From Bosea vaviloviae (GTDB taxonomy: Bacteria; Pseudomonadota; Alphaproteobacteria; Rhizobiales; Beijerinckiaceae), in assembly GCF_001741865.1 (NCBI RefSeq), contig NZ_CP017147.1, forward strand, positions 496,001 to 560,000: 64,000 bases of DNA, given 5' to 3'. This document shows, in pieces, positions 51,719 through 60,039 of this stretch. The number at the start of each line of letters is the position of its first letter. Position 1 is the stretch's first letter. The notes below the pieces were generated by a model. The model worked only from the letters and a program-made list of their open reading frames with translations. It did not search any database and was not told where the DNA came from. The position numbers and the translations under genes are program-made.

Positions 51719-52243
51719 TCAGGCGCTCCTTGCCCGGGCCAGCCCGAACAGGGCCGCGACCAGCAGCACGAGCGAAGCCAGCGCGTTCCAGCCGGCCAGC
51801 GACAGGCCCAGGAAGCGCCAGGCGGCTTCAGTGCAGGAGACGACTTTCACCGTCTGCAGCTGCTTGATGAAGTCCTGCACGCCGGCAACGGTCGGCGCAG
51901 CGCCGGCGCAATCGGTGGGGCCGGCAAACCAGCCCCATTCGACGCCGGCATGGTGGAAACCGAGCCAGCTGCTCCACGCCATCAAGCCGGCGAGCCCGAG
52001 CAGCACCAGCCATTGCAGCCGAAGCGAGCGCGCCAGCACCAGCCCCGCAGTGGCAAGCCCGATCGCAGCGTAATGCGGCAGGCGCTGCTCGAGGCAGAGC
52101 TTGCAGGGCTGCAGGCCCAGGACCAGCTCGAAGAACCAGGCGCCTGCGATCAAGGCGAGGCAGCCGAGCCCGATCAGCAGAATCACGCGAACCGGAGAGA
52201 GCGAGCTGACGGCGCTGGGTCGGTCGAGGGTCGAACTTGTCAT
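51719..52243 (-). CDS. dsbB: Disulfide bond formation protein B (DsbB family)
   Basis: 174 residues from ATG at 52243. Four membrane helices are visible. The first redox pair is LGLQPCKLCLEQRLPHY (CxxC), typical of DsbB; the second Cys pair sits in the periplasmic loop (GPTDCAGAA and VVSCTEAAWRF). It reoxidises DsbA using ubiquinone (established). An upstream frame to 52312 would extend into the DedA-like gene region. The DedA-like gene precedes it by 10 bp, so the two are likely cotranscribed. Confidence 0.92.
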   Translation of the reverse strand: MTSSTLDRPSAVSSLSPVRVILLIGLGCLALIAGAWFFELVLGLQPCKLCLEQRLPHYAAIGLATAGLVLARSLRLQWLVLLGLAGLMAWSSWLGFHHAGVEWGWFAGPTDCAGAAPTVAGVQDFIKQLQTVKVVSCTEAAWRFLGLSLAGWNALASLVLLVAALFGLARARSA

Positions 52244-52253
52244 GGCAAGGCGC

Positions 52254-52865
52254 TCAGCAGGAGAGAAGCTGCCCCGAACCTGCAACCAGCTTGAGGCCGA
52301 AATAAAGCGCAATCAGCAATGCAGCCGCGACGACGGCGATCACTTTCAAGCGACGTTCGATGAAATGGCGGATCGTCTCGCCGAAACGGCGCAGCAGGAA
52401 GGCGAGCGCAAAGAAGCGCGCGCCGCGCGCCAGCACGCAGGACAGGATGAAGAAGCCAAGGCCGATATGCACCGCTCCGGCCAGGATCGTCACCACCTTG
52501 ATCGGCGGCAGATGCGTCAGCCCCGAGGTCGTCAGCAGGATCAGCGTGGTGTCGGGCCCGGCGCAGGCGCGCAGGGTCTCGAAAGCGCCGAGCTTGCCGT
52601 AGAAGGCGAGCACCGGCCGCGCCAGCGCTTCAAAGGCGTAATAGCCGATCGCATAGCCTGCAATGCCGCCGAGCACGGAGAAAACCGTCGCAACCAGGGC
52701 CAATCGATAGGCCCGGGCCGGCCGCGCCAGCGCCATCGGCACGAACAGCACGTCGGCGGGGATCAGGAAGAACGAACTCTCGATGAAGGCGACCACGGCG
52801 AGCCAGAGCTCGGCACGCGGCCGGGCGGCGAGGGACATGGTCCATTCATAGAGGCGCTTGATCAT
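52254..52865 (-). CDS. YqaA/DedA-type membrane protein
   Basis: 203 residues. The N-terminal segment WLAVVAFIESSFFLIPADVL followed by FVPMAL is the E-x2-F/S-PxD pattern of DedA/VTT-domain proteins. LATVFSVLGGIAGYAIGYYA matches the second conserved helix with the G-x-x-x-G-Y element, and the C-terminal helix is VIAVVAAALLIALYFGLKL. DedA proteins flip undecaprenyl phosphate or phospholipids in other bacteria; the YqaA branch has no fixed role. The gene is next to dsbB. Confidence 0.88.
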   Translation of the reverse strand: MIKRLYEWTMSLAARPRAELWLAVVAFIESSFFLIPADVLFVPMALARPARAYRLALVATVFSVLGGIAGYAIGYYAFEALARPVLAFYGKLGAFETLRACAGPDTTLILLTTSGLTHLPPIKVVTILAGAVHIGLGFFILSCVLARGARFFALAFLLRRFGETIRHFIERRLKVIAVVAAALLIALYFGLKLVAGSGQLLSC

Positions 52866-52994
52866 GGCGGGTTTAGTAGTGTGGCGCCGTTCACTCGTCC
52901 ATGCGTTTGCGCAAGCTGATATGCAATTTCATGCAGTGCGGCAGATGCATTGACCGCGCGCGTTCGATCGCTATAGTCCCGCCCGCCTGCAAGG

Positions 52995-53079
52995 GCCCCT
53001 GTGGCGGAATTGGTAGACGCGCTCGACTCAAAATCGAGTTCCGCAAGGAGTGCTGGTTCGATTCCGGCCAGGGGCACCA
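52995..53079 (+). tRNA. tRNA-Leu (anticodon CAA)
   Basis: 85 nt with acceptor GCCCCTG/CAGGGGC, D-arm GGCGGAATTGGTAGACGC, anticodon stem CTCGA/TCGAG around loop CTCAAAA (anticodon CAA), a long variable arm typical of class II tRNA, T-arm GGTTCGATTCC, discriminator A and encoded CCA. It borders about 2 kb of accessory DNA on its 3' side, so it is a candidate integration site. Confidence 0.96.
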
Positions 53080-53520
53080 CAGCTTTTTCAGCCATTCTCA
53101 TGCCTTCTAACATTTTGAAGGGGCATGGAGATTTTGGCGGTTCGATCGCCTTCTTCGCGCACGTGGGTTGCCGCTCCGCAAAATACGAGTTTGAGCATCG
53201 CACAGCGGTCTTCGATGCGTGGCGAATGCCAAAGCCTGCAAGGGCTTGCGAGGAAGTCGAAGGCGGATCGATAAGTTTTCGGCGAAGGCCGGATGCCGCG
53301 CCGGAACCGACCGCCCGTCAAGCCGAACTGCCGAACGATATGGACAGCCTCATGCGGCAGACGGATCTTGCCCCCATCTGGGCCGTAGGCAAAAACGTCG
53401 GATAAAAGGCCGCAGGAAGCCGATATATCGTCCACTGCGGAAAGAGGATCGATGTGACATTACCGATCTGCATGACCTTCGAATCCTCCTTTCCGCATGC
53501 TGTGTAACCGATCTCTCCCT
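53080..53520. other. 441-bp interval after tRNA-Leu; no supported gene
   Basis: Open frames exist on both strands, but none has a family I recognise. One plus-strand frame simply reads through the tRNA (MAELVDALDSKSS), a known artefact. The stretch is probably accessory or decayed DNA. Confidence 0.5.
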
Positions 53521-53898
53521 TCAGTCTGTCAGGAGGCGGTCCATTGCAGAAAGCGGCAGGACGAGACGGTTTTGCGTTCCGGACAACCGCCGGAACCCGA
53601 ACCCTTCATAGAAACCCGCCGCTTTTTCGTCCTTCGCATCGACGATCATGCCGAGGATACCGATTTGCTGCGCCGCTGCGCGGGTTGTCTTGAAGGCGTG
53701 GACGATCAGCGCATCCCCGTAGCCTTGCCCCTGCCATTGCCTGTCAACGGCGAGGCGTCCGAGCAGCAGGAACGGGATTTCCCACTTTTGCGTCGGGGAG
53801 GCATGGTGGTGAAGCGAATGACGATCTTCCGTACCTACACCCCTTGATTGGCCGGTACGGGAGAACGGCATCCTAGATTCTTCTGGAATTTTTACCAA
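53521..53898 (-). pseudogene. Truncated GNAT acetyltransferase (TacT-like fragment)
   Basis: The recognisable part is FLLLGRLAVDRQWQGQGYGD with ALIVHAFKTTRAAAQQIGIL, MIVDAKDEKAAGFYEGFGF and RLSGTQNRLVLPL, the C-terminal about 95 residues of a TacT-type GNAT, including the Q/R-x-x-G-x-G acetyl-CoA loop as QWQGQGYG. Intact members have about 160 residues. The N-terminal 30 residues of this frame (SRGVGTEDRHSLHHHASPTQ) do not look like the family, so the 5' part is lost or shifted. No CopG/DUF1778 antitoxin gene precedes it; the parD operator region does. Confidence 0.7.
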
Positions 53899-53917
53899 AT
53901 ATTGGTATATTTTGGTA
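53893..53917 (+). promoter_or_regulatory. Operator of parD-parE
   Basis: TACCAA-ATA-TTGGTA (53893-53907) is a perfect palindrome, followed by a further half-site TTGGTA (53912-53917) in the same orientation. It ends 17 bp before the parD ATG, in an A+T-rich promoter stretch. ParD-type RHH antitoxins bind such repeats for autorepression (established type). Confidence 0.7.
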
Positions 53918-53933
53918 CAGAAGGAAATGCATC

Positions 53934-54179
53934 ATGGCCCGCAACACGTCTATTTCCCTTGGCGATCATTTCGCCCGCTTCATTGACACGCAAGTCGAGG
54001 AAGGCCGCTACGGGTCGGCCAGCGATGTCGTGCGCGCAGGATTGCGACTGCTCGAAGAGCATGAGGCCAAGGTCAGGGCGTTGCAAAATGCCCTAATCGC
54101 CGGAGAAGAATCCGGCGCGCCGCGCCCGTTCGACAACGACGCGTTCCTGCAAAAGATGCGGGAACGGCATGTCCGGTAG
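53934..54179 (+). CDS. parD: Type II antitoxin, ParD family (ribbon-helix-helix)
   Basis: 81 residues: MARNTSISLGDHFARFIDTQ followed by VEEGRYGSASDVVRAGLRLL, the ParD RHH domain; then the toxin-binding C-terminus EEHEAKVRALQNALIAGEES. AGGA at 53921-53925 supports the ATG at 53934. The gene overlaps parE by 11 bp. It probably represses its promoter through the half-sites at 53893-53917. Confidence 0.93.
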   Translation: MARNTSISLGDHFARFIDTQVEEGRYGSASDVVRAGLRLLEEHEAKVRALQNALIAGEESGAPRPFDNDAFLQKMRERHVR

Positions 54180-54471
54180 GCGCGGTGGGTACTGGCTTTC
54201 CCCACTCGCGGAAGCCGATCTTGAAGAAATCTGGCTTTACAGTTTCAGGGAATGGTCAGCCGATCAGGCGGATAAATACCACAACGATATCGTCTCGGCT
54301 TTTGACGGGATCGCGGCGGGCACGAAAAAGGGCCGTCCCGTCGACATCCGCGAAGGCTACTTCAAATATGCCGTCGGCTCGCATGTCTTCTATTATAAGC
54401 AGGTGGATACCGGCGAGATCATCATTATCCGCATCCTCCACCAGCGCATGGACGCCAACCGGCACCTTTGA
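54169..54471 (+). CDS. parE: Type II toxin, ParE/RelE family
   Basis: 100 residues: YWLSPLAEADLEEIWLYSFR, SADQADKYHNDIVSAFDGIA, RPVDIREGYFKYAVGSHVFY and the C-terminal IIIIRILHQRMD pattern typical of ParE, which poisons gyrase in studied cases (established). The target here is not shown. It overlaps the antitoxin gene and is intact, so the pair may be active. It lies between a truncated GNAT and a conjugation-gene relic. Confidence 0.93.
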   Translation: MSGRRGGYWLSPLAEADLEEIWLYSFREWSADQADKYHNDIVSAFDGIAAGTKKGRPVDIREGYFKYAVGSHVFYYKQVDTGEIIIIRILHQRMDANRHL

Positions 54472-54581
54472 CGAGCCGTGACGGGGCAGTGACGGGTGCC
54501 CTGTATGCCGCGCGGTCGGCTGCGCAACCCTGACCAGCTACGCCGCCCACGCTGGCGGCGCGCCTGCCGATAGACGGGACA

Positions 54582-55150
54582 TCATGACCGCAATTCCCGA
54601 AGAATGGTCAGGATATCGGCGTCGTCATCATCTTCTTGCAAGCGCGGGGCGGGCAGTGTCCGCGATCCGTGTTTGATCCAGTCATATTTGTCCGGCTCGT
54701 CGTTGACGTCGCGGAGCAGGCCGGACGTTTCGCGCCGTTCCCAGAAGTTGGGCATATCGACGACGAAGTAGCCCTGATCGCGGGATTCCAGCAGGGCGGA
54801 TTCAACGCCGGTGGCGATGCGGACATCTTCCACCTGCAAAAGCGGGCGCGGCTGTTCGGACAAATTGTCGCCCGAGCCATTGACCTGATTCATGTTGACG
54901 TTGAAACCGCGCACCATCACCGAAATCTTGCCGGAACGGTGCTCGATATCGCGCAGCCTGTAGTTGTCGGGCCGCGATAGAGCATATGCCCGCGGCCTTC
55001 TTCCAGATACGCGCCGTCTCACGGTGACGGCGGCTTCGGCCGCGCCAACGATGTGTCCTTTAAAACCTGCTCCCAATCGGCTAATTCGTCGAAAAGCCGG
55101 TTCGCTTCTTTTCCTCGAAGTGCACCACAGCCGGCTTTCCAGGCCGGAGC
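54582..55150 (-). pseudogene. Frameshifted 3' fragment of a conjugative coupling protein-like gene (TraG/VirD4-like)
   Basis: The 3' part from about 54970 down to 54582 reads YRLRDIEHRSGKISVMVRGF, SEQPRPLLQVEDVRIATGVE, QGYFVVDMPNFWERRETSGL and a short acidic end. The arrangement (Ser/Gly-rich linker, SEQ-x-RPLL-x-x-EDVR, then a short tail) resembles the C-terminus of TraG/VirD4 coupling ATPases. Just upstream the reading continues in another frame (YLEEGRGHMLYRGP), so one base appears lost near 54970. Further up the same frame is broken by TGA at 55019-55021, before a segment KEANRLFDELADWEQVLKDT. No ATPase motifs are present. It is therefore a decayed remnant of a conjugative element; the exact parent family is uncertain. 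Confidence 0.55.
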
Positions 55151-55154
55151 GACC

Positions 55155-55898
55155 TTGCGCATCCTTCTGATCAATCCGAACACGATGCCGGAGATGACCG
55201 ATCTGGTCGTTCGCGTCGTCACGCCGCATCTGCCGGCCGGCGTCTCCCTGAAAGCCGCCACCGGGCGCTTTGGAGCGCAGTACATCGCCAGCCGCAGCGC
55301 CGGCGCAATCGCCGCCCATGCCGCGCTCGAGGCCTATGCCGAGCATGGCGAGGGCTGCGATGCAGTCTATCTCGCCTGCTTCGGCGATCCCGGCCTGTTC
55401 GCGCTGAAGGAGCTGGCGCCCATACCCGTCATCGGCATGGCCGAGGCGAGCTGCAAGGCCGCCGCGCAAAAGGCCGGTCGCTTCTCGATCGTCACCGGCG
55501 GTGAGCGTTGGGGGCCGATCCTGCACGAATTCGTCGCGATGCTGGGGCTCGGCGAGCGCCTCGCCGCCGTCGAGACCGTCGCCCCGACAGGAGCCGACAT
55601 CGCGCGCGACCCGGACGGTTCGATCGCGCTCCTCGCGGCGGCCTGCCGCAAGACCGCGCAGCGCGACGGCGCCGGTGCGGTCATTCTCGGCGGAGCGGGG
55701 CTCGCCGGGTTGGCCGCGCGCGTCCAGCCCCTCGTCGACATTCCCGTTTTCTGCTCGGTCGAGACCGGCATCGCCGCCGTGCTCGCGGCGATGCGGGAGC
55801 CATCGGCCAAGCCCGAGAGCGGCGATCTGGCGTTCCCGCCGCCGGTCGGCAGCAAGGGGCTATCGGAGCGGCTGGCGGCCCTGCTGCTCAAGCCTTGA
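55155..55898 (+). CDS. Asp/Glu/hydantoin racemase family protein
   Basis: 247 residues from TTG at 55155, chosen because GGAG at 55146-55149 precedes it and the protein then starts LRILLINPNTMPEMTDLVVR, the family's normal start with the NPN element. The two catalytic Cys positions appear as VYLACFGDPGLFALKELAPI (first) and VFCSVETGIAAVLAAMREPS (second); GAVILGGAGLAGLAARVQPL lies between. The substrate may be a hydantoin, allantoin or amino acid. The 5' side is the edge of the accessory patch, so the gene may have lost its original upstream region. Confidence 0.85.
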   Translation: MRILLINPNTMPEMTDLVVRVVTPHLPAGVSLKAATGRFGAQYIASRSAGAIAAHAALEAYAEHGEGCDAVYLACFGDPGLFALKELAPIPVIGMAEASCKAAAQKAGRFSIVTGGERWGPILHEFVAMLGLGERLAAVETVAPTGADIARDPDGSIALLAAACRKTAQRDGAGAVILGGAGLAGLAARVQPLVDIPVFCSVETGIAAVLAAMREPSAKPESGDLAFPPPVGSKGLSERLAALLLKP

Positions 55899-55921
55899 GC
55901 CAGGACTGAGCGACCTTACGC

Positions 55922-56833
55922 TCAGCCCTTTCCAGCCAGCGAGATGCCGTTCTGCGAGGCGATCCAGTCCGACAGCATCGGCACGTAATCCTCGCCCTTC
56001 CCTGCCGCGACGGCCGATGCAAAGGCGTTCTTCACGGCATTGCCAACCGGGTTGGGCACGCCTGCCGCATTCGCGACGCTCTCGAGATAGCGAACATCCT
56101 TCAGCGCGTTGACCAGCGTGAACTTGTGGGCGTCGCGGTCGCGCTCCAGCACATACTGCATGAAGGTCTGGTAGAAGCCGCAATCCATCCGGCTGCCGCG
56201 CAAAACGCTGTCGAAAGTCTGCGGCGTGATGCCGATCTTCTGCGCCAGCGTCAGCGCCTCCGAATAGATCGCGGCATAGCCCATCGAGAGGAAGTTGTTG
56301 AGCAGCTTCATCTTGTGGCCGTCGCCGACCGGGCCGAGATGAACGACCTTTTGCGCCCAGGCCTCACAGGCCGGCTTGATCCGCGCGAACACCTCAGGCG
56401 CGGCGCCGACCATCGCCGAGAGCTGTCCGAGCGCCGCTTGGGCCGGCGTGCCGCCGAGCGGCGCATCCGCGAGATGCAGGCCCTTCGCTTCCAGCTCGGC
56501 CGCGAGCCGGACCGTGACGCCCGGATCGGAGGTCGAGCAATCGACGATCACGGTCCCGGGCCTGGCTCCGGCCGCGATGCCATCGGGGCCGTTCACCACG
56601 GCCTCGACCTGGGCCGAGCCCGTGACGCACAGGAAGATGATCGTCGCGTTCTCGGCCAGTTCCTTCGGCGTCCTCGCCTCCTTCGCGCCGGCCGCGACCA
56701 GCGCCTCCACCGGCTTGCGGTTGCGGTGGCCCATAACGGTCAGCGGGAAGCCCTTATCCACCAGATTGCGGGCCATGCCCTGGCCCATCAGGCCGACGCC
56801 GATGAAACCGATGGACTCTTTGCTTGCGCTCAT
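55922..56833 (-). CDS. NAD(P)-dependent oxidoreductase, 3-hydroxyisobutyrate dehydrogenase family (copy 1)
   Basis: 303 residues from ATG at 56833, supported by AGGAG nine bases upstream; a TTG two codons earlier is less likely. The NAD-binding motif is IGFIGVGLMGQGMARNLVDK. The substrate loop is LADAPLGGTPAQAALGQLSA, a variant of D-x-P-V-S-G-G, and the catalytic Lys is in GDGHKMKLLNNFLSMGYAAI (KLLNN). It is divergent from the LacI-type regulator gene with 103 bp between starts, which suggests regulation by it. Confidence 0.9.
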   Translation of the reverse strand: MSASKESIGFIGVGLMGQGMARNLVDKGFPLTVMGHRNRKPVEALVAAGAKEARTPKELAENATIIFLCVTGSAQVEAVVNGPDGIAAGARPGTVIVDCSTSDPGVTVRLAAELEAKGLHLADAPLGGTPAQAALGQLSAMVGAAPEVFARIKPACEAWAQKVVHLGPVGDGHKMKLLNNFLSMGYAAIYSEALTLAQKIGITPQTFDSVLRGSRMDCGFYQTFMQYVLERDRDAHKFTLVNALKDVRYLESVANAAGVPNPVGNAVKNAFASAVAAGKGEDYVPMLSDWIASQNGISLAGKG

Positions 56834-56936
56834 CTTCAATTTCTCCTGTTTCTATGAGAGTGACATGATCGAGTGACGGAATGGCCGGGCCCGGGACAGG
56901 CTGTTAGGTCTTGATTCCGCTTCCGGAGAAGCGCGC

Positions 56937-58025
56937 ATGACCGGCAAAGGCCCCCCGCCCGAGACGACGCCCCCCGGCAGGACCGCGAACCCGTCGGCCA
57001 TCCCAAACGGCCGCGGGCGCGTCACCCTGCAGATCATCGCCGACCATCTCTCGGTCTCGACCGCGACGGTCTCGCTGGCGCTGCGCGGCTCTCCGCTGGT
57101 CGCGGAGGCGACGCGTCTGCGCGTCCAGCAGATCGCCCGCGAGATGGGCTATAGCTACAACCGCAGCGCCGCCTCCTTGCGGACCGACCGCACCAACATC
57201 CTGGGCGTCGGCTTCCACGACATCACCAACCCGTATTTCGCCGAATTGCTGGCCGCGATCGAGGAGACGGCCACCGCCCATGGCCGCTCGATCCTGCTTG
57301 GCACCTATGCCGAGAGCCTGGAGCGCCAGGACCGCGTGCTCTCCACGCTGAAGGAATATCGCCCCGACGGCATGATCATCTGCGCAGCCGGCGGCAGCAC
57401 GCCCGAGGCCTTCGACCATCTGATCGCGGCCGGCGTGCCGCTCGTCCAGCTCTCGCGCGAGATCATCGGGCTCGACCTCGATTTCGTCGGCTCCGACGAC
57501 CGCCAGGGCACGGTCCTGGCCGTGGAGCATCTGATCGCGCTCGGCCACCGCCGCATCGCCTTCCTCAGTGAGAGCCAAAGCATCTCGACCGGCCGCAACC
57601 GTTATGCCGGCTATTGCGGGACGCTGGCGCGGCACGACATGCCGCTCGACCCGGCCATCGTCTATTCCGCCTATGGCACGCGCGAGAACGGCCTCAAGGG
57701 CATCCAGGCGGTCCTGGACGTCGACGACCCGCCGACCGCCGCCGTCTGCTTCAACGACCTGACCGCCTTTGGCGCCATGATGGGCTTGCGCCATCGCGGG
57801 CTGGAAGCGGGCGTCGATTTCTCGCTGATCGGCTGCGACGATGTTCAGGAGGCGGCGCAGTGGTATCCGGCCCTGACGACGATCAAGAATTTTCAGGCCG
57901 AGATGGGCCACAAATCCGCGGAATTCCTGATCAAGCGTATCGCCGAGCCCGACGCCCCGACGCGGCGCCTGCTGCTGACGCCGGAGCTCGTGCTGCGCGC
58001 CACCACCGCTCCGCCCAGGCGCTGA
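56937..58025 (+). CDS. LacI family transcriptional regulator
   Basis: 362 residues with a 27-residue Pro/Gly-rich N-terminal extension. The helix-turn-helix reads VTLQIIADHLSVSTATVSLA, then LRGSPLVAEATRLRVQQIAR and EMGYSYNRSAASLRT. The periplasmic-binding-protein-like sensor follows (NILGVGFHDITNPYFAELLA... FIGCDD-type segment SLIGCDDVQEAAQWYPALTT). The effector is probably a sugar or sugar acid. It ends 8 bp from the convergent threonate-dehydrogenase-like gene. A CCGGGCCCGG palindrome at 56885-56894 in the divergent gap might be an operator, though it is not the usual LacI type. Confidence 0.93.
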   Translation: MTGKGPPPETTPPGRTANPSAIPNGRGRVTLQIIADHLSVSTATVSLALRGSPLVAEATRLRVQQIAREMGYSYNRSAASLRTDRTNILGVGFHDITNPYFAELLAAIEETATAHGRSILLGTYAESLERQDRVLSTLKEYRPDGMIICAAGGSTPEAFDHLIAAGVPLVQLSREIIGLDLDFVGSDDRQGTVLAVEHLIALGHRRIAFLSESQSISTGRNRYAGYCGTLARHDMPLDPAIVYSAYGTRENGLKGIQAVLDVDDPPTAAVCFNDLTAFGAMMGLRHRGLEAGVDFSLIGCDDVQEAAQWYPALTTIKNFQAEMGHKSAEFLIKRIAEPDAPTRRLLLTPELVLRATTAPPRR

Positions 58026-58033
58026 GCCTGGTC

Positions 58034-58936
58034 TCACGGATCATTCGCAGGCTTGGCGTTGAGCGCGCGATAGGCCCGCACCACCTGCGAATCGTCGCGT
58101 GCGCCATGGCCCAGCCCCGAGGCCGCCAGGAACATCTGGTGAGCGGCGGCCGCCAGCGGCAGCGCCGTCTTGGCGGCGCGCCCGGCATCGAGCACGATGC
58201 CGAGATCCTTGACGAAGATGTCGACGGCGCTGGCGACAGTCGGATCGGGCTCATGCATGCGAGGGCCGCGATCCCTGAGCATCCAGGAGGATGCCGCTGA
58301 ACCGCCCATGATCTCGAACAATACGCGCCCGTCGATTCCGGCCTTTTCCGCGAGCGACAGCGCCTCGGCGGCTACAGCGATATGCACGCCGCAGAGCAGC
58401 TGGTTGACCGTCTTCACCGTCGCGCCCTGCCCCGGCCGCTCACCGACATGGAAGACCTTGTCGCCCATCGCGTCGAGCACGGGCCTGGCCTTGTCGAAGC
58501 TTTCCTGGGGAGCGCCGACCATGATCGAGAGCGTCGCCGCCTTTGCCCCGACCACGCCGCCCGAGACCGGCGAATCGACGAAATGCCGGCCGGATCTGAC
58601 GACCTCGGCCGCGATCGCCTCGACTTCGCCGGGCGGGCAGGTCGCCATCAGCATCACGACCGCACCGTCGCTGAGCGCGGCCAGTGCGCCGGCCTCGAAC
58701 AGGACCGCACGCGCCTGGGCGGCGTTCACCACCATCAGCACCAGCGCATCGGCGCCGGAGGCCGCAGCCTTGGCGCTGTCGGCGGCATGCCCCCCGGCGG
58801 CCACCAGCGCCTCGCGCGCGCTTTCGCGCATATCGAAGCCGGTGACGCGGAACTGCCGTTTGATGAGGTTCTCGGCCATCGGCGCGCCCATGGCGCCGAG
58901 CCCGACGAAGGCGATGGAAAGGGGGGTGGTCGGCAT
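58034..58936 (-). CDS. L-threonate dehydrogenase-like oxidoreductase (LtnD group, HIBADH family)
   Basis: 300 residues from ATG at 58936 (MPTTPLSIAFVGLGAMGAPM). The substrate loop is FVDSPVSGGVVGAKAATLSI (D-S-P-V-S-G-G), the catalytic Lys region GATVKTVNQLLCGVHIAVAA and the C-terminal contact VDIFVKDLGIVLDAGRAAKT. The VNQLLCGVHIAVAAEAL stretch is, to my recollection, typical of LtnD, which starts threonate breakdown to glycerone phosphate (family knowledge). The assignment to threonate is inference. It lies downstream of the sugar-type importer on the same strand, separated by a repeat. Confidence 0.85.
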   Translation of the reverse strand: MPTTPLSIAFVGLGAMGAPMAENLIKRQFRVTGFDMRESAREALVAAGGHAADSAKAAASGADALVLMVVNAAQARAVLFEAGALAALSDGAVVMLMATCPPGEVEAIAAEVVRSGRHFVDSPVSGGVVGAKAATLSIMVGAPQESFDKARPVLDAMGDKVFHVGERPGQGATVKTVNQLLCGVHIAVAAEALSLAEKAGIDGRVLFEIMGGSAASSWMLRDRGPRMHEPDPTVASAVDIFVKDLGIVLDAGRAAKTALPLAAAAHQMFLAASGLGHGARDDSQVVRAYRALNAKPANDP

Positions 58937-58957
58937 CAGGTAAGGCTCTTTCAGCTC

Positions 58958-59103
58958 CACCGTCATCCCGGGCAAGCGAAGCGCAGACCCGGGATCCATC
59001 GGAGAGCGCAGTTCCTTACGATGGATCCCGGATCAGCGCCGCGGAGCCTGCCCTTGGGCCGATCGAAGATCGGACCCGAGGGCCGCTTGTCCAGGATGAC
59101 GGC
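58958..59103. repeat. Dispersed palindromic repeat (CCGTCATCCCGGGC type)
   Basis: CGTCATCCCGGGCAAGCGAA, then CAGACCCGGGATCCATC and an inverted GATGGATCCCGGATC (59028-59042), ending with CTTGTCCAGGATGACGG. This is a hairpin element of the kind spread between genes in Alphaproteobacteria. It separates the importer genes from the threonate-dehydrogenase-like gene. Confidence 0.8.
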
Positions 59104-59139
59104 GCGGATGGAACAATGGGCAACGCAGACCCAGCAATA

Positions 59140-60039
59140 TCACTCCTTCACCGCCCCGGTCATCGCCGACACGTAATGCTCGACGAAGAAGGCGTAGAGG
59201 ATAACGAGAGGCAAGGAGCCTGCCAGTGCGCCTGCCATCAGCGAGCCCCAGCGATAAATGTCGCCATCGACGAACTCGTTGACGATCGCCACCGGCACCG
59301 TCTTGTTCTGCGTCGAGGACAGGAAGGTCAGCGCGTAGATGAATTCGTTCCAGCACAGCGTGAACGAGAAGATGAAGGCCGAGATCAGGCCCGGCACCGC
59401 CAGCGGCAGGATGATCTTGGTCAGGATCTGCCAGCGATTGGCGCCGTCGATCAGGGCGCATTCCTCAAGCTCGAAGGGGATGGTCTTGAAATAGCCCATC
59501 AGGAGCCAGGTCGAGAACGGGATCAGGATCGTCGGATAGACCAGGATCAGCGCCAGCGGCGTGTCGAACAGGCCGACATTGTAGATCACCGTCGCCAGCG
59601 GGATGAACAGGATCGAGGGTGGCACGAGATAGGCCAGGAAGATCAGCGCACCGACGGTCTGGGCCCCCTTGAAGCGCAGGCGCACGATCGCATAGGCCGC
59701 GAGCACGCTGGCCACCAGCGAGATGAACGTCGCGCAGCTGGCGATGAACATCGTGTTCCAGAGCCAGCGCGGATAGTCGCTCTCGAACAGCAGCTTGTGG
59801 ATGTGCTTGAAGGTCGGCGTCCAGGTCCAGAACGGGCTGACCCTGTCCATGTCGATGAGCTGGTTGTCGGGCTTCACCGCCGTCAGCGCCATCCAGTAGA
59901 ACGGGAACAGCAGCACGACGAGGATCAGGAACAGCGGGATATAGGTCGTGACGATGCGGCTCGGCACCGTCTCGAGATAGGCCATCCCCTCGCTATGGTC
60001 CTGGGTGGCGGCGCGGTGGCCGGCGTCGATGCTAGTCAT
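59140..60039 (-). CDS. Carbohydrate-type ABC importer, permease 2 (MalG/UgpE-like)
   Basis: 299 residues. TYIPLFLILVVLLFPFYWMA is the first helix; the EAA loop reads ELEECALIDGANRWQILTKI followed by ILPLAVPGLIS. Six helices are visible. Its start overlaps the end of permease 1 by 8 bp, so the pair is cotranscribed after the binding-protein gene. Confidence 0.94.
   Translation of the reverse strand: MTSIDAGHRAATQDHSEGMAYLETVPSRIVTTYIPLFLILVVLLFPFYWMALTAVKPDNQLIDMDRVSPFWTWTPTFKHIHKLLFESDYPRWLWNTMFIASCATFISLVASVLAAYAIVRLRFKGAQTVGALIFLAYLVPPSILFIPLATVIYNVGLFDTPLALILVYPTILIPFSTWLLMGYFKTIPFELEECALIDGANRWQILTKIILPLAVPGLISAFIFSFTLCWNEFIYALTFLSSTQNKTVPVAIVNEFVDGDIYRWGSLMAGALAGSLPLVILYAFFVEHYVSAMTGAVKE

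Noticed and set aside
53001..53405. Plus-strand frame starting MAELVDALDSKSS
   Set aside because: The start lies inside tRNA-Leu; this is the well-known false protein read through leucine tRNA genes.
55053..55154. N-terminal extension of the racemase-family gene by 34 codons
   Set aside because: The added residues (MSFKTCSQSANSSKSRFASF) do not fit the family and lie antisense to the decayed conjugation fragment; the TTG at 55155 has a good GGAG.
56885..56894. CCGGGCCCGG as a LacI operator
   Set aside because: It is palindromic and well placed but lacks the central CG-flanked A/T pattern of LacI-family sites; chance is likely in GC-rich DNA.
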